This document shows, piece after piece, positions 57,332 to 64,000 of a stretch of DNA of 64,000 bases (position 1 is the stretch's first letter; each line of letters opens with the position of its first letter). Position numbers and translations under genes: made by a program. The notes beneath the pieces were generated by a model. It made no database searches. It was given only the letters and a program-made list of their open reading frames with translations, and had not been told where the DNA came from. This DNA is from Molossus alvarezi. Lineage: Eukaryota > Chordata > Mammalia > Chiroptera > Molossidae. The stretch spans positions 93,112 through 157,111 of the forward strand of contig JBAWUJ010000133.1 in the NCBI GenBank assembly GCA_037176705.1, written 5' to 3'.

Positions 57332-57452
57332 AAAGCCTACAGCACCCGGGATTCCCAGGCGGTCTCCCATCCAAGTCCTGACCAGGCCCGACCCTGCTTA
57401 GCTTCCCAGATCACACGAGATCGGGCGCGTTCAGGGTGGTATGGCCGTAGAC
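57332..57452 (-). rRNA. 5S rRNA-like copy 98 (beta + U73C)
   Basis: First beta copy. It keeps A5, U40 and U69 of the mammalian consensus and differs at C39G, C46G, U73C, U76G and A103C. Helix I and the whole internal promoter, including the intermediate element, are therefore intact, while helix III (G31-C46) and the loop E motif remain altered. By simple register, A103C leaves U72 unpaired. The upstream D-box-like site is intact. TTTG end with the T5 run further on. Spacer C8-CGG with a private G-to-T at 57676. Of the two classes this one is the better candidate for Pol III transcription, but a ribosomal role is still doubtful. Confidence 0.78.
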
Positions 57453-57472
57453 GTTGGCGGCCGCCTCCAGGC

Positions 57473-57484
57473 GCCCCAAGAGTC
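57473..57484 (-). promoter_or_regulatory. D-box-like element, beta form (representative)
   Basis: The minus strand reads GACTCTTGGGGC about 21-32 bp upstream of copy 98, one base off the mammalian D box as I know it. The same sequence precedes copies 98-108; for copy 109 only its start is inside the window. Confidence 0.65.
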
Positions 57485-57923
57485 CAGCGCCGGGGCTGGC
57501 AGCCCCCCGGGCAGCCCCCCCGGCCGCCAGGCGGAGCGCGGACCGGCCCCTCTCAGCTCTCGGGGACCCAGGCGCGCGGTCCGTCCCGCCCAGCCTCGAA
57601 CCAGGTCCTCACCGCGGAGCTCGGCAGGCAGCGCATGCGCAGTCCAGGGGCCCCAAGGTCTGCGCCTGGGGGGCCTGGGGTCCGCCCCACGGGGCTGCGC
57701 TGCCCCACCGGGGGGGGCGCGGGCGCCCGCGAGTTGCGGCGCCTTGCGCGGCGGCCTGCTGGTGTGCTGCTGGGGCGTGGGGGGTCCCCTCTGGGCCCCA
57801 GATTCCCTCGCTCGGCCCCCGGCGTGGGCTGGGGCGCGTGCGTGCGTGGGCTGCGTGGCCCTCGGCCCGAAGCGCGGCAGGTGCGCAGCTGGCTGGCTGT
57901 GGGGGGACCAAAAAGGAGCGGCC

Positions 57924-58044
57924 AAAGCCTACAGCACCCGGGATTCCCAGGCGGTCTCCCATCCAAGTCCTAACCAGGCCCGACCCTGCTTAGCTTCCCA
58001 GATCACACGAGATCGGGCGCGTTCAGGGTGGTATGGCCGTAGAC
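57924..58044 (-). rRNA. 5S rRNA-like copy 99 (beta)
   Basis: Pure beta: only C39G, C46G, U76G and A103C. Spacer C8 with 'ggggaccgggggg', 593 bp unit. Confidence 0.78.
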
Positions 58045-58516
58045 GTTGGCGGCCGCCTCCAGGCGCCCCAAGAGTCCAGCGCCGGGGCTGGCAGCCCCCC
58101 GGGCAGCCCCCCCGGCCGCCAGGCGGAGCGCGGACCGGCCCCTCTCAGCTCTCGGGGACCCAGGCGCGCGGTCCGTCCCGCCCAGCCTCGAACCAGGTCC
58201 TCACCGCGGAGCTCGGCAGGCAGCGCATGCGCAGTCCAGGGGCCCCAAGGTCTGCGCCTGGGGGACCGGGGGGTCCGCCCCACGGGGCTGCGCTGCCCCA
58301 CCGGGGGGGGCGCGGGCGCCCGCGAGTTGCGGCGCCTTGCGCGGCGGCCTGCTGGTGTGCTGCTGGGGCGTGGGGGGTCCCCTCTGGGCCCCAGATTCCC
58401 TCGCTCGGCCCCCGGCGTGGGCTGGGGCGCGTGCGTGCGTGGGCTGCGTGGCCCTCGGCCCGAAGCGCGGCAGGTGCGCAGCTGGCTGGCTGTGGGGGGA
58501 CCAAAAAGGAGCGGCC

Positions 58517-58637
58517 AAAGCCTACAGCACCCGGGATTCCCAGGCGGTCTCCCATCCAAGTCCTGACCAGGCCCGACCCTGCTTAGCTTCCCAGATCACA
58601 CGAGATCGGGCGCGTTCAGGGTGGTATGGCCGTAGAC
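58517..58637 (-). rRNA. 5S rRNA-like copy 100 (beta + U73C)
   Basis: Beta plus U73C. Spacer identical in type to unit 99, 593 bp. Confidence 0.78.
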
Positions 58638-59109
58638 GTTGGCGGCCGCCTCCAGGCGCCCCAAGAGTCCAGCGCCGGGGCTGGCAGCCCCCCGGGCAGC
58701 CCCCCCGGCCGCCAGGCGGAGCGCGGACCGGCCCCTCTCAGCTCTCGGGGACCCAGGCGCGCGGTCCGTCCCGCCCAGCCTCGAACCAGGTCCTCACCGC
58801 GGAGCTCGGCAGGCAGCGCATGCGCAGTCCAGGGGCCCCAAGGTCTGCGCCTGGGGGACCGGGGGGTCCGCCCCACGGGGCTGCGCTGCCCCACCGGGGG
58901 GGGCGCGGGCGCCCGCGAGTTGCGGCGCCTTGCGCGGCGGCCTGCTGGTGTGCTGCTGGGGCGTGGGGGGTCCCCTCTGGGCCCCAGATTCCCTCGCTCG
59001 GCCCCCGGCGTGGGCTGGGGCGCGTGCGTGCGTGGGCTGCGTGGCCCTCGGCCCGAAGCGCGGCAGGTGCGCAGCTGGCTGGCTGTGGGGGGACCAAAAA
59101 GGAGCGGCC

Positions 59110-59230
59110 AAAGCCTACAGCACCCGGGATTCCCAGGCGGTCTCCCATCCAAGTCCTGACCAGGCCCGACCCTGCTTAGCTTCCCAGATCACACGAGATC
59201 GGGCGCGTTCAGGGTGGTATGGCCGTAGAC
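59110..59230 (-). rRNA. 5S rRNA-like copy 101 (beta + U73C)
   Basis: Beta plus U73C. Spacer C8 with the standard 'ccgggggtccg', 592 bp. Confidence 0.78.
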
Positions 59231-59701
59231 GTTGGCGGCCGCCTCCAGGCGCCCCAAGAGTCCAGCGCCGGGGCTGGCAGCCCCCCGGGCAGCCCCCCCG
59301 GCCGCCAGGCGGAGCGCGGACCGGCCCCTCTCAGCTCTCGGGGACCCAGGCGCGCGGTCCGTCCCGCCCAGCCTCGAACCAGGTCCTCACCGCGGAGCTC
59401 GGCAGGCAGCGCATGCGCAGTCCAGGGGCCCCAAGGTCTGCGCCTGGGGGGCCGGGGGTCCGCCCCACGGGGCTGCGCTGCCCCACCGGGGGGGGCGCGG
59501 GCGCCCGCGAGTTGCGGCGCCTTGCGCGGCGGCCTGCTGGTGTGCTGCTGGGGCGTGGGGGGTCCCCTCTGGGCCCCAGATTCCCTCGCTCGGCCCCCGG
59601 CGTGGGCTGGGGCGCGTGCGTGCGTGGGCTGCGTGGCCCTCGGCCCGAAGCGCGGCAGGTGCGCAGCTGGCTGGCTGTGGGGGGACCAAAAAGGAGCGGC
59701 C

Positions 59702-59822
59702 AAAGCCTACAGCACCCGGGATTCCCAGGCGGTCTCCCATCCAAGTCCTAACCAGGCCCGACCCTGCTTAGCTTCCCAGATCCCACGAGATCGGGCGCGT
59801 TCAGGGTGGTATGGCCGTAGAC
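59702..59822 (-). rRNA. 5S rRNA-like copy 102 (beta with alpha-type U40G)
   Basis: Beta at nt 5, 69, 73 and 103, but with U40G (plus-strand C at 59783), otherwise seen only in alpha copies. A short conversion tract or a recurrent change would explain it. Spacer C8 with 'ggggaccgggggg', 593 bp. Confidence 0.77.
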
Positions 59823-60294
59823 GTTGGCGGCCGCCTCCAGGCGCCCCAAGAGTCCAGCGCCGGGGCTGGCAGCCCCCCGGGCAGCCCCCCCGGCCGCCAG
59901 GCGGAGCGCGGACCGGCCCCTCTCAGCTCTCGGGGACCCAGGCGCGCGGTCCGTCCCGCCCAGCCTCGAACCAGGTCCTCACCGCGGAGCTCGGCAGGCA
60001 GCGCATGCGCAGTCCAGGGGCCCCAAGGTCTGCGCCTGGGGGACCGGGGGGTCCGCCCCACGGGGCTGCGCTGCCCCACCGGGGGGGGCGCGGGCGCCCG
60101 CGAGTTGCGGCGCCTTGCGCGGCGGCCTGCTGGTGTGCTGCTGGGGCGTGGGGGGTCCCCTCTGGGCCCCAGATTCCCTCGCTCGGCCCCCGGCGTGGGC
60201 TGGGGCGCGTGCGTGCGTGGGCTGCGTGGCCCTCGGCCCGAAGCGCGGCAGGTGCGCAGCTGGCTGGCTGTGGGGGGACCAAAAAGGAGCGGCC

Positions 60295-60415
60295 AAAGCC
60301 TACAGCACCCGGGATTCCCAGGCGGTCTCCCATCCAAGTCCTGACCAGGCCCGACCCTGCTTAGCTTCCCAGATCACACGAGATCGGGCGCGTTCAGGGT
60401 GGTATGGCCGTAGAC
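60295..60415 (-). rRNA. 5S rRNA-like copy 103 (beta + U73C)
   Basis: Beta plus U73C. Spacer C8 with a private two-base change TG to AT at 60708-60709. Confidence 0.78.
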
Positions 60416-60886
60416 GTTGGCGGCCGCCTCCAGGCGCCCCAAGAGTCCAGCGCCGGGGCTGGCAGCCCCCCGGGCAGCCCCCCCGGCCGCCAGGCGGAGC
60501 GCGGACCGGCCCCTCTCAGCTCTCGGGGACCCAGGCGCGCGGTCCGTCCCGCCCAGCCTCGAACCAGGTCCTCACCGCGGAGCTCGGCAGGCAGCGCATG
60601 CGCAGTCCAGGGGCCCCAAGGTCTGCGCCTGGGGGGCCGGGGGTCCGCCCCACGGGGCTGCGCTGCCCCACCGGGGGGGGCGCGGGCGCCCGCGAGTTGC
60701 GGCGCCTATCGCGGCGGCCTGCTGGTGTGCTGCTGGGGCGTGGGGGGTCCCCTCTGGGCCCCAGATTCCCTCGCTCGGCCCCCGGCGTGGGCTGGGGCGC
60801 GTGCGTGCGTGGGCTGCGTGGCCCTCGGCCCGAAGCGCGGCAGGTGCGCAGCTGGCTGGCTGTGGGGGGACCAAAAAGGAGCGGCC

Positions 60887-61007
60887 AAAGCCTACAGCAC
60901 CCAGGATTCCCAGGCGGTCTCCCATCCAAGTCCTAACCAGGCCCGACCCTGCTTAGCTTCCCAGATCACACGAGATCGGGCGCGTTCAGGGTGGTATGGC
61001 CGTAGAC
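60887..61007 (-). rRNA. 5S rRNA-like copy 104 (beta + C105U)
   Basis: Beta plus C105U, the same helix V change as alpha-prime copies. Spacer C8 with a CpG-to-CpA at 61133 and 'gggggtccggggg'. Confidence 0.78.
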
Positions 61008-61478
61008 GTTGGCGGCCGCCTCCAGGCGCCCCAAGAGTCCAGCGCCGGGGCTGGCAGCCCCCCGGGCAGCCCCCCCGGCCGCCAGGCGGAGCGCGGACCG
61101 GCCCCTCTCAGCTCTCGGGGACCCAGGCGCGCAGTCCGTCCCGCCCAGCCTCGAACCAGGTCCTCACCGCGGAGCTCGGCAGGCAGCGCATGCGCAGTCC
61201 AGGGGCCCCAAGGTCTGCGCCTGGGGGTCCGGGGGTCCGCCCCACGGGGCTGCGCTGCCCCACCGGGGGGGGCGCGGGCGCCCGCGAGTTGCGGCGCCTT
61301 GCGCGGCGGCCTGCTGGTGTGCTGCTGGGGCGTGGGGGGTCCCCTCTGGGCCCCAGATTCCCTCGCTCGGCCCCCGGCGTGGGCTGGGGCGCGTGCGTGC
61401 GTGGGCTGCGTGGCCCTCGGCCCGAAGCGCGGCAGGTGCGCAGCTGGCTGGCTGTGGGGGGACCAAAAAGGAGCGGCC

Positions 61479-61599
61479 AAAGCCTACAGCACCCGGGATT
61501 CCCAGGCGGTCTCCCATCCAAGTCCTAACCAGGCCCGACCCTGCTTAGCTTCCCAGATCACACGAGATCGGGCGCGTTCAGGGTGGTATGGCCGTAGAC
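61479..61599 (-). rRNA. 5S rRNA-like copy 105 (beta)
   Basis: Pure beta, TTTG end. Spacer C8 with 'ggggaccgggggg', 593 bp. Confidence 0.78.
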
Positions 61600-62071
61600 G
61601 TTGGCGGCCGCCTCCAGGCGCCCCAAGAGTCCAGCGCCGGGGCTGGCAGCCCCCCGGGCAGCCCCCCCGGCCGCCAGGCGGAGCGCGGACCGGCCCCTCT
61701 CAGCTCTCGGGGACCCAGGCGCGCGGTCCGTCCCGCCCAGCCTCGAACCAGGTCCTCACCGCGGAGCTCGGCAGGCAGCGCATGCGCAGTCCAGGGGCCC
61801 CAAGGTCTGCGCCTGGGGGACCGGGGGGTCCGCCCCACGGGGCTGCGCTGCCCCACCGGGGGGGGCGCGGGCGCCCGCGAGTTGCGGCGCCTTGCGCGGC
61901 GGCCTGCTGGTGTGCTGCTGGGGCGTGGGGGGTCCCCTCTGGGCCCCAGATTCCCTCGCTCGGCCCCCGGCGTGGGCTGGGGCGCGTGCGTGCGTGGGCT
62001 GCGTGGCCCTCGGCCCGAAGCGCGGCAGGTGCGCAGCTGGCTGGCTGTGGGGGGACCAAAAAGGAGCGGCC

Positions 62072-62192
62072 AAAGCCTACAGCACCCGGGATTCCCAGGC
62101 GGTCTCCCATCCAAGTCCTAACCAGGCCCGACCCTGCTTAGCTTCCCAGATCACACGAGATCGGGCGCGTTCAGGGTGGTATGGCCGTAGAC
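62072..62192 (-). rRNA. 5S rRNA-like copy 106 (beta)
   Basis: Pure beta. Spacer tract is GGCGGGGGG, unlike its G8 neighbours, 593 bp. Confidence 0.78.
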
Positions 62193-62664
62193 GTTGGCGG
62201 CCGCCTCCAGGCGCCCCAAGAGTCCAGCGCCGGGGCTGGCAGCCCCCCGGGCAGCCCCCCCGGCCGCCAGGCGGAGCGCGGACCGGCCCCTCTCAGCTCT
62301 CGGGGACCCAGGCGCGCGGTCCGTCCCGCCCAGCCTCGAACCAGGTCCTCACCGCGGAGCTCGGCAGGCAGCGCATGCGCAGTCCAGGGGCCCCAAGGTC
62401 TGCGCCTGGGGGTCCGGGGGTCCGCCCCACGGGGCTGCGCTGCCCCACCGGCGGGGGGCGCGGGCGCCCGCGAGTTGCGGCGCCTTGCGCGGCGGCCTGC
62501 TGGTGTGCTGCTGGGGCGTGGGGGGTCCCCTCTGGGCCCCAGATTCCCTCGCTCGGCCCCCGGCGTGGGCTGGGGCGCGTGCGTGCGTGGGCTGCGTGGC
62601 CCTCGGCCCGAAGCGCGGCAGGTGCGCAGCTGGCTGGCTGTGGGGGGACCAAAAAGGAGCGGCC

Positions 62665-62785
62665 AAAGCCTACAGCACCCGGGATTCCCAGGCGGTCTCC
62701 CATCCAAGTCCTAACCAGGCCCGACCCTGCTTAGCTTCCCAGATCACACGAGATCGGGCGCGTTCAGGGTGGTATGGCCGTAGAC
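62665..62785 (-). rRNA. 5S rRNA-like copy 107 (beta)
   Basis: Pure beta. Spacer has the longest G tract, G10 at 63043-63052, 594 bp unit. Confidence 0.78.
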
Positions 62786-63042
62786 GTTGGCGGCCGCCTC
62801 CAGGCGCCCCAAGAGTCCAGCGCCGGGGCTGGCAGCCCCCCGGGCAGCCCCCCCGGCCGCCAGGCGGAGCGCGGACCGGCCCCTCTCAGCTCTCGGGGAC
62901 CCAGGCGCGCGGTCCGTCCCGCCCAGCCTCGAACCAGGTCCTCACCGCGGAGCTCGGCAGGCAGCGCATGCGCAGTCCAGGGGCCCCAAGGTCTGCGCCT
63001 GGGGGTCCGGGGGTCCGCCCCACGGGGCTGCGCTGCCCCACC

Positions 63043-63052
63043 GGGGGGGGGG
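63043..63052 (+). repeat. Longest G tract of the spacer (G10, unit 107)
   Basis: The tract after 'ccacc' is GGCGGG in S spacers, GGCGGGGG or G8 in C spacers, and reaches G9-G10 at the right end. It accounts for most unit length changes and is a simple-repeat hotspot; some of the variation could be base-calling error. Confidence 0.7.
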
Positions 63053-63258
63053 CGCGGGCGCCCGCGAGTTGCGGCGCCTTGCGCGGCGGCCTGCTGGTGT
63101 GCTGCTGGGGCGTGGGGGGTCCCCTCTGGGCCCCAGATTCCCTCGCTCGGCCCCCGGCGTGGGCTGGGGCGCGTGCGTGCGTGGGCTGCGTGGCCCTCGG
63201 CCCGAAGCGCGGCAGGTGCGCAGCTGGCTGGCTGTGGGGGGACCAAAAAGGAGCGGCC

Positions 63259-63379
63259 AAAGCCTACAGCACCCGGGATTCCCAGGCGGTCTCCCATCCA
63301 AGTCCTAACCAGGCCCGACCCTGCTTAGCTTCCCAGATCACACGAGATCGGGCGCGTTCAGGGTGGTATGGCCGTAGAC
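63259..63379 (-). rRNA. 5S rRNA-like copy 108 (beta)
   Basis: Pure beta. Spacer has a G9 tract and two private changes, G-to-T at 63585 and CpG-to-CpA at 63764, 593 bp. Confidence 0.78.
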
Positions 63380-63851
63380 GTTGGCGGCCGCCTCCAGGCG
63401 CCCCAAGAGTCCAGCGCCGGGGCTGGCAGCCCCCCGGGCAGCCCCCCCGGCCGCCAGGCGGAGCGCGGACCGGCCCCTCTCAGCTCTCGGGGACCCAGGC
63501 GCGCGGTCCGTCCCGCCCAGCCTCGAACCAGGTCCTCACCGCGGAGCTCGGCAGGCAGCGCATGCGCAGTCCAGGGGCCCCAAGTTCTGCGCCTGGGGGT
63601 CCGGGGGTCCGCCCCACGGGGCTGCGCTGCCCCACCGGGGGGGGGCGCGGGCGCCCGCGAGTTGCGGCGCCTTGCGCGGCGGCCTGCTGGTGTGCTGCTG
63701 GGGCGTGGGGGGTCCCCTCTGGGCCCCAGATTCCCTCGCTCGGCCCCCGGCGTGGGCTGGGGCACGTGCGTGCGTGGGCTGCGTGGCCCTCGGCCCGAAG
63801 CGCGGCAGGTGCGCAGCTGGCTGGCTGTGGGGGGACCAAAAAGGAGCGGCC

Positions 63852-63972
63852 AAAGCCTACAGCACCCGGGATTCCCAGGCGGTCTCCCATCCAAGTCCTA
63901 ACCAGGCCCGACCCTGCTTAGCTTCCCAGATCACACGAGATCGGGCGCGTTCAGGGTGGTATGGCCGTAGAC
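63852..63972 (-). rRNA. 5S rRNA-like copy 109 (beta), last in window
   Basis: Pure beta, complete. Only the first 28 bp of its upstream spacer are present, ending inside the D-box-like site. Confidence 0.78.
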
Positions 63973-64000
63973 GTTGGCGGCCGCCTCCAGGCGCCCCAAG

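Larger units (their letters stand above)
43153..57334 (-). repeat. Subarray 3: units 74-97, mixed alpha units
   Basis: The trimer pattern stops and S-CGG units return, mixed with CTG (74, 76, 79, 83, 92, 93), GTG (84, 88) and P units (86, 87, 90, 91, 94). Unit 85 lacks one C in the CCCC of 'gtccgcccc' and is 590 bp. Unit 94 is C8-like with one C lost before the G tract. Unit 97 is alpha on its left and beta-like on its right and forms the junction to the next subarray. Confidence 0.88.
1..64000 (-). repeat. Tandem 5S rDNA-like satellite array, 109 units
   Basis: Head-to-tail units of 590-594 bp (mode 591) fill the window with no interruption. Each unit is a 5S rRNA-like sequence on the minus strand plus a spacer of 472-476 bp. 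Within each class, units differ from the class consensus at only a few positions, so homogenisation is strong. Base composition is roughly three-quarters G+C by eye and CpG is not depleted. Both window edges fall inside units, so the true array is longer. Because units are nearly identical, copy number and order depend on the quality of the assembly. Confidence 0.97.
57335..64000 (-). repeat. Subarray 4: beta-class units 98-109
   Basis: These units are closer to the mammalian 5S consensus in the transcribed part and have a D-box-like GACTCTTGGGGC upstream. All spacers lack the BamHI site, keep GGCGCC, have 'gcagcgcatgcgc' in place of 'gccgcgcatgcgc', and carry long G tracts (G8 to G10). Lengths are 592-594 bp. 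Neighbouring units alternate between 'ggggaccgggggg', 'gggggtccggggg' and the standard form around R+215, so this stretch is less uniform than the alpha arrays. Confidence 0.9.

Noticed and set aside
42970..57401. Further giant open frames (2446 and 2548 codons) and many of 60-1754 codons on both strands
   Set aside because: Same cause. They cross 5S sequences, end wherever a unit changes length, and show no protein domain.
63766..63778. GCGTGCGTGCG run as a microsatellite
   Set aside because: It has only about three repeats and is constant in length among units.
57335..63972. Calling the beta copies true functional 5S genes
   Set aside because: They still carry C39G, C46G, U76G and A103C, including a change in the loop E motif.
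1..64000. CRISPR array
   Set aside because: The repeat is 591 bp with no unique spacers, and the 5S homology and CpG-rich spacer indicate a mammalian nuclear array.
1..64000. SINE or other retroposed 5S element
   Set aside because: 5S-derived SINEs have A-rich or short-repeat tails and are dispersed with target duplications. Here units are strictly head-to-tail with a fixed long spacer.

Overview
The whole 64 kb is one uninterrupted tandem array of a roughly 591 bp unit. Each unit holds one 5S rRNA-like sequence of 118 nt plus a short T run, on the minus strand, and a very GC-rich spacer of 472-476 bp. I count 109 copies. The first copy is cut at the left edge just before its terminal T run, and the spacer of the last is cut at the right edge, so the array continues on both sides. 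I see no protein gene, tRNA, transposon or unique sequence. The 5S body (nt 1-38 especially), a D-box-like element near -32 to -21, and the CpG-rich spacer point to a mammalian nuclear genome. The unit length does not match the roughly 2.2 kb human 5S unit. I cannot name the species.

The copies are not ordinary 5S genes. Every one differs from the mammalian consensus at C39, C46, U76 and A103. Yet the A box (nt 50-64) and C box (nt 80-97) of the internal Pol III promoter are unchanged throughout. Two classes exist. Class alpha (copies 1-97) carries A5C, C39G, U40G, C46G, U69C, U73C, U76G and A103G, and has a damaged D box (TTAGGG in place of TTGGGG). Class beta (copies 98-109) carries only C39G, C46G, U76G and A103C, sometimes with U73C, and keeps the D box. 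Alpha-prime means alpha plus C105U.

Spacer codes used below. S = standard spacer with a BamHI GGATCC site, a short GGCGGG tract and GGCGCC, 473 bp. C = no BamHI site (one A missing) and usually GGCACC; C8 has a G8 tract, C5 has GGCGGGGG, Cs keeps the short tract. The suffix CGG, CTG, GTG or CAG is the marker triplet about 37-39 bp right of the 5S start, after 'gtccagcgc'. P marks ggcC in place of ggcA just beyond it. The spacer named in each entry lies to the right of the copy, which is its upstream side in transcription.

Layout: 1-26002 (copies 1-44) is almost uniform S-CGG with scattered C spacers and a marked 9-unit block duplication. 26003-43152 (copies 45-73) is all CTG and arranged as a three-unit higher-order repeat of 1774 bp, with 5-unit and 6-unit super-patterns. 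43153-57334 (copies 74-97) returns to mixed CGG, CTG, GTG and P units. 57335-64000 (copies 98-109) is the beta subarray, joined through a recombinant spacer in unit 97.

My reading is a 5S-derived satellite, or a second divergent 5S class, that is homogenised by unequal exchange. Function in ribosomes is doubtful because loop E and loop C are altered. Transcription cannot be excluded. Very long open frames run through the array only because 591 is divisible by three and the DNA is GC-rich; they are not genes.
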